64,000 nt of DNA, from the NCBI GenBank assembly GCA_020064725.1, contig JAGTWJ010000003.1, positions 1,736,001 through 1,800,000 on the forward strand, in the 5' to 3' direction. This DNA is from Drechslerella dactyloides (Eukaryota > Ascomycota > Orbiliomycetes > Orbiliales > Orbiliaceae). Both the position numbers and the translations under genes were made by a program. Shown here piece by piece: positions 34,301 through 46,100 of this stretch (position 1 is the first letter of the stretch; every line of letters begins with the position of its first letter). The notes under the pieces were generated by a model, which worked only from the letters and a program-made list of their open reading frames with translations, ran no database searches and was not told the origin of the DNA.

Positions 34301-35328
34301 ACAAAGACCAATTTATCTCGATCGCTACACGCCTGCCTGCTGTAATTGCCTGCCGGTGCTCACCTACGCAGAAAGCCGACATCGCAGCCCTAATCCGACT
34401 TCACACCAAGAAGCGGATCTGCTGCATCGGCGACGGCGGCAACGACGTCAGCATGATTCAGGCGGCAGATGTCGGCGTCGGTATCGTCGGAAAGGAGGGT
34501 CGGCAAGCGAGCTTGGCCGCAGATTTCAGCATTCTGCAGTTCAAGAACTTGGTTAAGTTGCTGGTATGGCATGGGCGGTGTAGTTACAAGCGCAGCGCCA
34601 AGCTAGCGCAGTTTGTGATGCATCGTGGACTTGTGATCAGCGTTTGTCAGACACTGTTCAGCATTGCCAGCCGGTTCGAGCCGATTGCGCTATACCAGGT
34701 ATTTCTATCTCGCTGTCGTATTTCTGGTGAGCTGAGTTTACGCTAACCACTGTTCTTCTTGATGTAGGGCTGGCTTCTTGTCGGATATGCAACTATATAT
34801 ACCATGTTTCCCGTCTTCTCGTTAGTCCTCGACCGCGACATTGACGAGTCTCTCGCCAATCTCTACCCGGAGCTCTACAAGGAGCTCACGTCTGGCCAGT
34901 CTCTCAGCTACAAGACCTTCTTTATCTGGGTTCTCGTGTCTATCTATCAGGGCAGCGTGATTCAGGGCATCAGCCAGCTGCTCGTACATTTCAACTCTAC
35001 GGATCCCGAAGACGTCCTGCAGGCCAAATTTCTCAAGATGGTGACCATAAGCTTCACGGCGCTCGTGCTAACAGAGCTGATCATGGTCGCTTTGGAAGTG
35101 ACAACGTGGTGTGCATGGATGATTGGCGCAGAGGTTGGCACGTTAGTTGTCTTTTTCGCGAGTTGGCCGCTGTTGAGGGATCTGCTGGACTTGGAGAGCG
35201 TAAAGAGCGTTTGGTATTGGGCAGAGGTACTTGGGATCTTAGCCATTGCAGTCGGGCCGGTGGCTGTAGGGAGAGCGGTCAGGGGGTGGTGGCGGCCGGA
35301 GAACTATCAGAAAGTGCAAGGGGCGTAG
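31374..35328 (+). CDS. NEO1: P4-type phospholipid flippase, Neo1/ATP9 class
   Basis: Four exons (31374-33114, 33172-34140, 34196-34698, 34768-35328; introns 57, 55 and 69 nt) encode 1257 residues. The intron at 33115 has a length divisible by three and no stop, so an unspliced reading hides it; splicing restores DKTGTLTQNDMELKK. Hallmarks are the actuator DGET at about 358-361, phosphorylated Asp572 in DKTGTLTQ, the hinge motif TGDKVETA, and GDGGNDVSMIQAADVGVGIV. Membrane helices flank these as in P4-ATPases, including YNEFKYFFNLYFLLVALSQI near 200. The first 180 residues are a disordered acidic/Ser-rich tail typical of Neo1. Neo1 class enzymes work without a Cdc50 subunit, moving PE/PS to the cytosolic leaflet of Golgi and endosomal membranes; in yeast it is essential. 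Well supported. Confidence 0.93.
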
Positions 35329-36556
35329 GTTGATACATCGTCTGCGTGCTTCAACTAATTACACGCCACTGTTCGATCAGTGTCGACTGTTTTTACATAG
35401 AGTAATGCATTTGCTGGTGTCGGGGTGCTATCTTTCTTTACATTTACCTCCTTCGTTTCCATTGCTTTGTATTTGTTTGAATCGTGTTATATATAGGATT
35501 ACTCGATCACGACGAGTTCTGCAGACGGTACTTACTTAATTCTTCAGGTCATGCACTGATCTCGCAGCGCCAAACCAACGCAGAGGAACCTACCGCGTGT
35601 ATGCTAGGTAATTAACATGGGTGATATAAGAGCAACTTTATGATTTACTATCTGCATCTTGATTTCATCCTTACATGTTGTCTCGAGAAGCAGACCAGTA
35701 TAATTTTCTCAGCCTGCTAGCCGTCGAGCGCCAAGCTAGTAACACTGCTTTGCCAGTCCAGGGAATGGCGGTCCGCACAATAAGATGGTCATGCCTGAAG
35801 ATAAGCGGCTAGTAACATGCATGTTGCGAAGCTTAGAAAACGTGTATCAAATAACTCCAAGCCGTTGTATGTAACCGGTAAGGAAAGATAAGAAAGGAAG
35901 AATAGAGAAAGAAAAAAATAAAAAATCGATCAAGGACACAACCAGCTGGTCATACGCATAGATATATATGCGTAATGCCAGCAAATGACCAATATGATAA
36001 AATTAATCAACTCCAGATGTAAAGCCGAGTATGCAGATAGTAAATACCGTGTCTGCGACGGACACAAGAGCTATGCTGGCGGCTCGTGTCGGTGCAGGGA
36101 TATCATAAGGAAGGAAAGAAGAGATCGCTGATGAATGGATATGCATGTACGTGCGAGGACGTAAATCATGGGACGTAGCCTTTTTTTTGATGTTTTTGTT
36201 TTTGTGCAGGCACCACCACTGCGGGTTAATCCTTTGGAGGCAGTTTTGACTTGCCTTGAGAAACGGCGAGGTGATTTTTGATGCGTCCCCATATTCAGTT
36301 GCACGGGGCCGGTGCTGTCTTCTTGGGGTAATTAGCTAGCATGCCGTAAAGGCAATAACCCATTGCTCATAGCAGAGATGGAGCCAGCGGTGGTGAGCAT
36401 AATGCGAGCAATAGATATGAATATTTGTTTTTTTAGAGTAGAAGGCGGGCGTATCGCAGGTATGATGTGGGTTCAGTGTGAGGGGTAGGTATACTTAGGT
36501 GGCGTGTGAACGTCATCGCCCTTTTCATCATCGTGCTTTGACCGTCGACATCAAGA
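35329..36556. other. Intergenic region, no supported gene
   Basis: 1.2 kb downstream of the flippase gene. AT-rich with A/T runs (about 35910-35930, and 8 T at 36182-36189). Small ORFs only. Presumed 3' UTRs. Confidence 0.45.
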
Positions 36557-36848
36557 TCAGGTTCTCGATAAGATGGAGCGACGTGGAAGCTGCTGAGATT
36601 GTCGAATCTTATCGGCATGCGAGCTATTCCCAGCTGGTTCTGAATGCAAGAGTACGTGCTCCGGGTTGTTGATTGACACTGACGACGTTGAGGTTTGACT
36701 GGTACGATGATCTAAGAAGATCGAAGGCGTTTCCTTGTTCAGGTTCACGATGGGAAACGTTCGAAACGAAAACGCCGAATTGATGTAGTCTGAATGCACA
36801 CGTACGTTAGCAATCATTTAACACAAAAGGTCACATAGATTCATAGAT

Positions 36849-37678
36849 CTAAAAGTTTGGCAGTGATACCTTGTACAAAGCGACCCAAGAACCTTCGGAT
36901 TGTGCCGAGACCCCACTCGCGTAACATGTGAGGTCGTGCTGGGGATAGATGCCGATCGAGATCTCTTTTTCCCTCTTCTCGGGTAATTCCGATGCAAGAA
37001 ACCGTAACCCCGCCTCGAGGTGGAATCTTAATTGAGTGGGCTGACCTTCCTCGAGGTCATAATTGACATAGCGCGAAACCTTCCTCTCCGGCTGTTTGCA
37101 TTTGAGAAAAGAACGAAGTCGCAAGAAAAACCCGAGGATGGCAAAACTGTATGAGCGAAGGGCATTATGGACACCGACGGAAGCTTGGAACAGTCTTGCG
37201 ACGGCGTCTATCGACGCAGGGCGACCCCCGATAGCAGTCGAGAGGTAAAGCAATCCGCCAAGAAAAGCGGAGGACGATAACGCAATCTACAAAGCACGTG
37301 GAAATGACGGGCCTGTCAGCTGGCCGCAAGGTGCATCGAGCAATCAACAGGGAATGCACGGAAAGACGCATAGAAGGAGCACGGAATGCAACGTACAGTG
37401 AGTGGAAACCGGGTCGCAGGCGCAAAAACGGCACAAGCGACGACGGCAAGGCCCACCGTGAGGGCGGACCAGGACGGCGGAATTATTCTCCCGTCGACAT
37501 GGCCATCTCCGGCAGCACTAGCGTTGCGAGCCAGGGCAGCGATGACGATGGGTCTGTTGGAAGTTTGCGGTGTTGTGTTGATGATATAAAAGGGGCGGGC
37601 AGGGCTGATGGCCAGGATACCCGTGCAGACAGGCTGGTGCGGCTCTGCACTGCGGGAGATCCGACCGACGCCCGTCAT
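36849..37678 (-). CDS. Small multi-pass membrane protein, unknown
   Basis: Two exons on the minus strand (37678-37397 and 37286-36849, 110-nt GT-AG intron) encode 239 residues. Three hydrophobic segments are visible: ALTVGLAVVACAVFAPATRF near 74-94, IALSSSAFLGGLLYLSTAIG near 95-114 (created by splicing), and YSFAILGFFLRL near 138-150. The remainder is soluble and charged. A further in-frame-looking stretch at 36782-36557 (with KETPSIFLDHRTSQT and HSEPAGNSSHADKIRQ) could be a C-terminal exon using a weak GTTCTT donor; if so the gene extends to 36557. I do not recognise the family. The N-terminus has Arg/Ser and few acids over the first 35 residues, so mitochondrial targeting is possible but unproven. 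Confidence 0.55.
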
Positions 37679-39202
37679 TCAGTTGGCAATTACGTTAGCT
37701 CCCGTCCGAGATCGATATGCGATGCCATGCGATGAGATGAGATGAAAATTTTTTTAAACAGGAAGCTGCATCCGGTCTGCGACGGAACTCATCAAGTTCG
37801 GGGTATGGGATGTAGAACTTACACGCCGCGGTGCTTGTTGTCGCCCGTCATGTTTTGACTCTCTCTTCTCCTCCTTCTCCTTCTCTTCCTCCCTTCTGTT
37901 CTCCTCTTCTCGCCTCTCTCAAACCTCATCTCGCCTCTCGTAACTACCCCGCTATCGATGCAAATAACCAAACTCACCTCCCCACAAGCATCGATAGATA
38001 TATGATATTTGTCTCGTGATACCAGATTTGCCAAATAGATTACCCCGGCGAAGGTTTAAACGACTTTCGTTCAACCCATCGCGGGGAAGGGAGATCTACA
38101 GAAAAGACGCGCGACGTCGTGCGTAGCTGCGCCTTTGCTGTGCACTTGTTAGCGATTATCCTTACCAGTATCGTACTTGCCCGTGACGTTTGAGAGCTGT
38201 GCCTTCGTAACGTGCTGGGTCCGAGATGAGGAGAACTCGGAAGAGGACGGCGGAAGTTAAATGTCACGTCAGCCGGCTAGCTTGGCTATTCTGTGCAGCA
38301 GCAAGTGCGGGTGAACGGCCTTCCGGCCCCCCGGCGCTTAGACCATCGGTTCGAAGCCTCGACCCGGTTTACGTAATGGTACGAGACAATGTCTCGACTC
38401 AGCTGCGGTGCATGAAGCGTCCCCTGCGCGTTGTCAGGCAGATTGTATTATTCCTGGGAAGCCGAGAAGATGTCAGAGCCAACCGAATGGTTCTGGGTGG
38501 TTGCATTGGTTTCAGGCTGGCAGCACATGTCTTCGCGATGGTGTGTGTGGCTGTCGTGGGGGTGCATGGGGCATCGTTACGCGAGACCGAGCGTACGGTA
38601 AAATGCCACAACAAGTGGCCGTGGCATAGAAGGTCAAACAACTAGGCCAGATCTAATCGAAGACATGCCCGTCACAGTTATCGCAGACTGTCTAGCATGC
38701 CGGATTGTCCCGAGCCAACTGCAACAATGTCGCAGTGCCAATTGTGCCTGGCTTGGATTCTGCTCTGTGTAACGGGCTGGTGCATTTTACGACAACGGGA
38801 ATGTGTTGCATGCTTCTGAACAGGTAATTCGTAGACAGCAACATCACGCTTTGCGTTGGTGTCGCGAGATCACGCTGCGTGCAACCTATCCATCCAAACT
38901 ACATCTTCCAACATCGCAACGCGTGCCTTATTTCATACAGAGTGAAGTTTCCCTCAGACTTCAAGAGTGTAGCCTTAATAGAAAGGCCCCCCCTCGTACC
39001 ATTGGGCCACATTGTACCTTCCCTCAGCTCAGTCAACTTCCTTCTTTGCAGTCTCCCTACAAACCCGCAAAGCCGAGCGATGACTATAAAATATTGTCAT
39101 GCTCAGTTAACTTCTCAGATAAATCTTCACAAACATTTTACATCCTCTCTACTTCTACGTAGCCGGCCGACTGTCTGACTTCAATACGCCCACGACTACA
39201 CG
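37679..39202. other. Intergenic region, no supported gene
   Basis: 1.5 kb between divergent genes. It includes a GATGA simple repeat at about 37727-37745 and a CT-rich tract (about 37858-37920) typical of fungal promoters. The ORFs in 38226-38645 show no family features on either strand. Confidence 0.45.
39085..39091 (+). promoter_or_regulatory. TATA box of F-box gene
   Basis: TATAAAA lies 112 bp before the F-box gene ATG, consistent with a core promoter. Confidence 0.45.
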
Positions 39203-41034
39203 ATGGGGCGAAGGTCGCTCCAAGACCTCCCTGCGGAGATCCTACTCGAAATATTCAAGCATGCTGCAAGTCTATAGCCTCTCGATCTTTAGCCCTTCGT
39301 TTTATCGTCGCTAATATAATTTTATATATACATGTACAGAGACACTCCAAGCCCCAAATGGCTAATCTCTGCCTTGTGTCGAAAACATTCAACAACATGG
39401 TCATGCCTCTTTTGTACGAGACAGTTGTTCTCACTTTCGACAAAATCTATGGCTCCCGAATCAATAGGTTCCAGTCCCTCGCGATGAAAAACAATCCTGG
39501 AATCCCGTACATCAAGGATTTCGGAATCAGAGGAGAGACCCTACTCTGGGATACTACCATCGAAGTTCGATACCCCGCCAACGCCCCAGAAGATCAAAGT
39601 CCTCTTGACGAAGACTGGCACGACGTCTTCTGGCAATTATGCAACTTTTCGATCCTCAGCATCGTTCAAAACTTCCACAGAAATCAGCTGCGTTCTTTCA
39701 TGTATGTACTACGACGCATCGTTCTGAGATATGCCCTCCTCTCGATATTCAATTCAGATTCACTAACTCCAAGGCCACGCCGCAGCTGGCATATGGATCT
39801 TGATGTCGACAAAACGCTTGCAAGAATCCTGGCAGAGGAGCAACAAGCATTAACAGGCCTCTGGGTCAAAGAGTCGCAAAGTGATTTCGACTGGACCTGC
39901 TCAAAGCTCTATGACGACTGCCTCAATCATTGTCGTCAAATTCACTTCTTCGCCGTCGATTACATCCAGTACGCTGGCCACTTTATTACTTTCTGCCTCG
40001 ACACACTACCCAGGTTTTACACACTTAGCTTCAGCCCCGGTCCTGATTTTCTAGAGGACGTCCGCGAGCAGCTGGAGAAGAAGCAGATGGACAACGGGCT
40101 CAGTCTTGCAATTGATGCAGTTTCAAAGCGCAAGATCAGCCCAGACCACCACGCCTCGCGATTAACTTATCTGTCCCTGTCATGCGTCACAGACCGCTGG
40201 TTTACCATAATTCCGCCACTCAGGGATATCATCAGCTTTGTAAACCTCACCACGCTCAAGCTCTACGACTGTGAGAAGGCGAGCGAGACCCTTGAACAGC
40301 TGGCGGACGAATTTCTGAACCTCAAGGTCTTCCATTTCTCCGGCACGATCAAGAGTGAGCCACTGGCGACGCTCATCGACTCCTTCTGTGGGCAGCTATT
40401 AGAGCTCTACATTGACATTATGTCGCGAAGGGCCGAATACGCCGATCTCGTCAGGGCGATGAAGGGCCATGGAAGGACGCTAAAGATTCTCTACCTCCGT
40501 ATCAAACGGAACACTTCTATGATCGCATACATCGACAGGGCAGCACTTGATATCCTCTGCGAGTCCTGTCCCCATATCCGCCAGCTCGCCATCTACCCAG
40601 ATCTAGCGAATGTAAGTCAACCGCATATACCACTAGCATCCTACTAGCAGTATTGCTGACCGCGAAATGTTCAACGTTTACAATAGCCGCACTCGTTGAA
40701 AGCCCGCCATACCGAGTATCTCCGCAGCATGAAACTTGTTTGGATCGTCGGCAAAGCAGTCGAACCGATCCCCACTTATCCAGAACTTTGCAACTATCTC
40801 CAGGCCTTCCGCAACTTCAACGAACACGATATCATGCCGCGTTTCATTGCCCTCGGCCACCGTGACGATAGAAGGAAGCGCGAAACGCTAATTTTCGAAA
40901 TCCACGAACATGCATCCATCGCTGGATATGTCCGCACGAGCTTCAACTACCTCACGCACCGGCAGATGTGGGAGGAGTGCCCAGATCTGACGCTGCTGAA
41001 TATCAGGACTGACTGGCTGCCGTGGGAGGAGTAG
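39203..41034 (+). CDS. F-box protein with LRR-like C-terminus (GC-AG intron)
   Basis: Three exons (39203-39265, 39340-40611, 40687-41034) encode 560 residues. The F-box occupies residues 7-50: LQDLPAEILLEIFKHA, then across intron 1 RHSKPQMANLCLVSKTFNNM and VMPLLYETVVLTF. The frame across the first junction only works if the donor is GC (GCAAGT at 39266), which is the recognised GC-AG minor donor consensus; the GT two bases later breaks the frame. The second intron is a standard GTAAGT. The rest is irregular leucine-rich sequence such as LTTLKLYDCEKASETLEQLA and LKVFHFSGTI, typical of F-box substrate receptors of SCF ubiquitin ligases. The substrate is unknown. A truncated relative lies 1 kb downstream on the other strand. 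Confidence 0.78.
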
Positions 41035-42103
41035 TATGTCGACCTTCCCTCCTTTGTAGATGTTATGACATGGGTTACTAACATGGTGTCTTACAACGCA
41101 GCCGCGATTTTATAAACTCCAAGGATGTTACAGAGCTAGGTGACTCGTATCTCTGATGAGTAGGAGGGCCTCATTTCCGGCGATGCGGTAACTTGACGGA
41201 GGCCACGACGAACGATTGCCAAGGGGAGCTTGTAAGGGTTGGTAAAGACTTACTCGGAAGTGCTTTTATTTGAAAATTTCATTTTCGTACTGAACACTCA
41301 TAATTGCAGGAAGGGAGATATGCGCATATGGAAGATAAAGAGAGCCCTTAGAGCTGAACCTACGTGTATCCTTCGTGCGTGTCTGGCCTGCGAGACCACG
41401 TGTATCTATTTATGCACACCTTGATTATCAGAACTCAAAATTTCCTTCATCACCAACTCGCTGCCATCATCAATGTCAAGCTGCGTATGGAGATCATTGA
41501 TCACGCTCTCAAAATTCCGTGTAACATATATTAGCCCATCAATTGGGCGATCCGATCATGAAGCTGAACAGCAATTCCCAGAAGACGACACATCCAATCC
41601 ATCAGTACTAGAGATCTATACCCAGCCCAGCCCAGCACCAGACTTGAACCCACGCCACACCTTACAATTCAAATCCCCATCACAACCGCCGCTGCAGCCC
41701 TGTATTCATTAATTACCAGCACGCTGTAAAACAGTGCATTTCCTTCCACAAGAAATTCGAGAATGTAATGCCCATCAGCGCCATTCGGCCGGGAAGGAAC
41801 CGCCCGCAACCCACTTTCTGATTCGGAGAAAATGTCCGATGGGGAAGGAATCGCCCAACGACATCCACTTTGTGATTCGGGGAGATATCGTCCGGCGAAC
41901 ACCGTGCACATGTTGTCCATGGTAGACAGACCGTATCCTGCGCTGATGCACGTTCAGATACTGGATAATTTCTTCGTCACCGAGCAGCCCATCGCAAACA
42001 CTACCGCCAGAACGGCAGTTATCCATATCAGCACACATGCGAAAGCCTCATAGACCCCCCAGTATGACAACATACACCGACCACCAAGCATCTCAGAGGC
42101 CAC
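41035..42103. other. Region with tandem duplication and F-box remnant
   Basis: 1.07 kb between the F-box gene and the truncated F-box gene. A tandem duplication of about 54 bp is at 41786-41895. On the minus strand 42038-41775 encodes a protein-like stretch (DNCRSGGSVCDGLLGDEE, IIQYLNVHQRRIRSVYHG) that resembles the downstream part of F-box proteins but does not splice cleanly onto the truncated gene. Confidence 0.5.
41786..41895. repeat. Imperfect ~54-bp tandem duplication
   Basis: Unit 1 (about 41786-41839) and unit 2 (about 41840-41895) share GGGAAGGAA-CGCCC, CCACTTT-TGATTCGG and TGTCC/CGTCC blocks in order. In the minus-strand frame the duplication reads as two similar peptides (ITKWMSLGDSFPIG and IRKWVAGGSFPAEW). 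Confidence 0.6.
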
Positions 42104-42553
42104 CTACATCATTCCCCTCAACTGGTCTTTCTGTAGAAGCCGCAAGAACCGCAGCGCATCGCGATCAATCATCTCAGGATCACAAGGAGGGGCTCTCAGA
42201 TGTGAGAACCCCTCCTGGTGATCCTGCAGCGACGGCGGCCCGTTGATGTCATGCTCCACGCCGAAGTACTGAATGTACCGCAACCACGGGTTGTCGATCT
42301 GGAAAGGCCAGTGCAAGCCATTTTGGTAGTGCCCGCGTAGAATGACAGTGCGGTATAGCATCGGCATCCCGATATCTCGAAACCTCCGGCAAACGAGGCA
42401 GAGCCGCCGAACATCGCCGTAGATGTCAAGCTACGGTACGCGACATCTCAACATCAGTACATATAGTTACAAACGCATCAATCGGGAATGAGGACAGTTG
42501 ACATGACTGAAGATATCGACAATTAACTCGGAAGGGAATTCCGCGAGCCCCAT
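42104..42553 (-). pseudogene. Truncated F-box gene
   Basis: Two exons on the minus strand (42553-42503 and 42430-42104; 72-nt GT-AG intron) give 125 residues. A clean F-box is present: MGLAEFPSELIVDIFSH joined to LDIYGDVRRLCLVCRRFRDI and MPMLYRTVILRG. The frame stops right after DALRFLRLLQKDQLRGMM, where the F-box gene at 60799 has an intron (ATC-AT/GTAGGA there, ATG-AT/GTAGGT here). Splicing there would be expected to continue into the protein-like stretch at 42038-41775, but no acceptor keeps the frame, so the gene is probably broken. An inverted repeat sits in the second exon. It could still be a short functional F-box protein. Confidence 0.55.
42175..42226. repeat. 24-bp-arm inverted repeat inside F-box remnant
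   Basis: Arms 42175-42198 and 42203-42226 pair at 22 of 24 positions around a 4-nt loop (GATG). In RNA of the minus strand (the sense strand of the F-box remnant) one of the two mismatches becomes a G-U wobble, so a very stable hairpin would form in the transcript. Confidence 0.85.
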
Positions 42554-43145
42554 TGCGGCCTGTATGCGTGTTGGCGATGTTTGAAACGAGCTGACGAATG
42601 ACGTCGAGGTACCGTAGAATAAAGTGGTGGACAATAAATGGTAGTCATGAGGGCGATTCGTGGATCGGGAATGGCATTTGCACGTAGACTAGCTATATCG
42701 CCAAACAGTCCAACGCTAACGCCATCGATACGAGAACACCAGCAAAGCAGATATGAGGCGATGTTATGAATACATGTTATTGAAACAACCGACGTGCTGA
42801 CAAAAAAACAACAAGAAAACATGCCAATTAGCATTAGCTACTACAAGTGTACAATGCCCACCATTGCGAAAGTCTAGCAACGCGGCATGAATGCATATCG
42901 GTATCTTATACAATCAATCGACCAATCAATCCCAAGCCGTTACAAAACGCAAACCAAAAGTCCTTAAAGCCCACGACAAAAAATAATGTAATACAAATCC
43001 AATGAAAGCCGCTAAGTTAAGGTAAGAATCAAATCAGAAAGAAACAAGATGCACAATTAAAACGGAAAGCAGAACACAAAAGGCATAGACGTGTAGAAAC
43101 ACCGACATTAAGATTATGATACCTGCGTAACTTCAACGAACCTCA
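42554..43145. other. Spacer upstream of F-box remnant
   Basis: 592 bp between the F-box remnant start and the stop of the GAR-domain gene; both are on the minus strand. A/T-rich, likely 3' UTR of the GAR gene plus promoter of the remnant. No gene. Confidence 0.4.
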
Positions 43146-46100
43146 TCACGACCCCCTTCCGGAGCCCTTCTCCTCTCGCCCAGCTTCGGACAGTCTCAGA
43201 CTGCTGCTGGACGACTTCGGCCCCTTCAGCCCGAGGGAGCTCGGCTGCTTCGTCACATACATCCTCCTCGTACCCCCTACCTTCCCCATGTCCGTCAACC
43301 GCGCCCCGCCGCCACTCCCCGTGCTCGCCGCATCATCGTCCGCGGCTGCGCCGTGAAGGTTGCTCGAAGAGCCCATCCGGGGGAACCCCAGCCTGACGTT
43401 CCGTTCCGCGCTCGCCTTACGAACTTGCCCGAGCATCCCGTCAACCCACGCCTGTTTCTCCGCCGAGATCTCCACGTTCCGGCTCTTCGGCCCCGCAAGA
43501 CCCAGCGGCACTGACGACACCGGCGACGACGGCGACTCCGCATCCGGGAAGTCCCCAAAGCTCAGTCGCGACATCGGCCGCTTCGGATTGACCAGCAGCC
43601 CGTTGCCGTATGACGGCGACGTGTACAGTGAATGGAAACCCGAGGAACCACCCGGCGTGACCGGGCGTTCGTAGTTCGGTGTGCCTGGCGACCCTCGCGA
43701 GTGTGCAGTGCTCTGCAGTCCGAGCCGGACTCCGGGACTGGTCCCCATCTGACCTAGGCGGGGGCTCTCCGGCCGCCTGCTCGAGAACGGCGACTCAGCC
43801 CTAGTTGGCACCGGCGGCTTGACGCTGCCGCCCACCAGCGGCGAGCCAGGTCTGCTGTTATTGCTGTTACTGAACGTCGGCGTCGGACTACCTCTGAAGC
43901 TACTTCGCAGCGAGCTATTCGATCCACTCGCACGAATCGACCGCGCGTCGTCGCCAAACTCGACAACGCTCTCGTTCGGCATTCTTCGCGATCCCTGTAT
44001 GCCGTGATGTGCCGCGTACTCGATAAGGTATTCCTTCAGATCCGCCCAGCCGCCACCAACCCTGACCATGACGCGTTCGCCACCGTCGCCGACGAGCCGT
44101 ACGAACAACTTGACGGGAGACTCGTCGTCGGACTTGTGCAAATGGTACATCTTAACTTCACCCGGCTGGGAGATCGTCCGCTTGGAGACAAGCGTCAAAT
44201 TCGGCGCCTGTCCAATCGTCGGCGTCGACGGCGCTCGTGCAATCGGTAACTTTGACTCTCCGAACCGCGGCTGCTTAACCGGCGGTTCAATAGCAGTATT
44301 AATGGGCGGTGGCGGGGGCTTCTTCATCGGCGACGGCGTCATTGTCAAAGACGGCAACCCGATCAGAATCTTGTTGATCTTCTTCTCGAGTCGGTCCTCG
44401 AGTTCCTTCCCTTGCATTGGCGTGCTAGGCGGATTAATTACCGGCCGCAAGCTAGGAAAGTCGATCGGCGAGATGGGCGATTGAGCACCGTTGCCTCGAT
44501 CGATGGCAGCAGACCCACGTACGTTCGACCTCGAGATGATATTATTCTTGCGCTTAACAACTTTGATTCCCGAGTCCTGGCCATAGCCCGACGACGCCGT
44601 GCTGCCGATTGTATGCGAGTGAGAATGTGAGTGTGAGTGTGAGTGTGAATGCGAATGTGCGTGTGTATACGAGTGTGATAGCTGCGAATCTGAACTCCGT
44701 GGATGCGGCCCAGTCCCACCTCTCATCGACACCCGACTGCTCTGTCGCCGAGACTCCGCGTCAAACGTCGGCGACCTCGGCGACGGCGCGCTCTTCAATA
44801 TCTGCCGACTACTCTGGCTTCGCAGCGACGACGACGACCCCATCCGCGACGACGACCTGCTCGGAGCATTCCTAGTCTCCGCCGCAGTCGGCTTCGGCGT
44901 AATGTCTCGGTCTCGCGAAAAGGTTCCGCTCGCGCTACTCCGCTTCTTCAACGCAGCCTCGCCGGTCTTCTCGAAGCTGGACGTCCGCTTGGGCACCAGC
45001 ACAGGCATGGGAATATGGCTCGACGACGCCTTCCTCGGGATACCCGTTGACGCCCTAGAATCCGGCCGTGGGTGGCTTTGAATCGGCGGCGTATCCTCCC
45101 GATGAGCCGCGCTGATTGCGCCGGACGAGGACCGGTGCGAGTGAGAACTACGCCGTTCGGCATGGGCGTGCGAGTCCTTCTGCGCTTGCGTCCTGGGTAA
45201 GGCGATCGTAGGAATACTAGACACCCGCCGGACGTTATGCGCCAGCTGGCTCTGCGACCGGGCGGGCCTCGCTACGGGTTCGGTTGTCTTGGTGCTAGTA
45301 CCAGCCGTATAACTACTGATACCGCTGACGCTCGACTGACGCTTCTTCGGCTGCTGTAGCACCGCCGTCAGAGGCCCTGCACCGCGTGCGTGGATCAGGG
45401 TATCCCTCACCTGCGTATGAGCCGTCGAAGAGCCGAGCTCGTTCTGCCCTCGCGATCCCTTTCGCACCTTGCCCAGAGTTGGAGCTGCTGCTGCCGCTGT
45501 TGGTTTTGCTGCCTTTTTGGCCGCAAGCGGCGACTCGTCCAACTGAACACTCGCCTTGCGCTCGCTGCTGACCGAGTACCTAAACATACTCTCATCAAAC
45601 TCCTTGATCGGCGACACCTCATCGTCCTCGACCGTGACGTCTTCATCCTCCTCTTCGACCACATTGTCAATGCCATCCAACACAGCGGTTACCGCATCAG
45701 GAATGGTATCGTCCGAGTGCACGCTATTGAAGCTCGCTACGAACGAGTCATCTATCAAATGGTGGATGACGCTACCCGTCGGACTCAACGGCGATGCCAT
45801 ACCCCGAGCTACCTCGACGGATTGCATGCTGTTGAAGCTCTGATCAGGCAACCCATTCGACATGACGCTGTCGAATGAGTTATGTCTGTGGTTCCCAGCA
45901 TCCAGCGCGTCACGGGTACTCGGATGGAAGGGACTGGACAGTTTGATCGGGCCTGTGCGCGTGATCTGTGGCGATATAGCCGCAGGACTAGCCGATGCAT
46001 CGTTTATCATACTGTTCCGATTGCCGCTGCCCTTTACGCCGTTTGAGTCTCCATGAAGATTCCGGGAATTGGACGGCGACAATTGACCAGCGGTCGTGCC

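Noticed and set aside
38226..38645. 139-codon plus-strand ORF between the membrane-protein and F-box genes
   Set aside because: Cys/Arg/Trp-rich with no homology-like pattern; overlapping ORFs of similar length on the other strand; no promoter signal.
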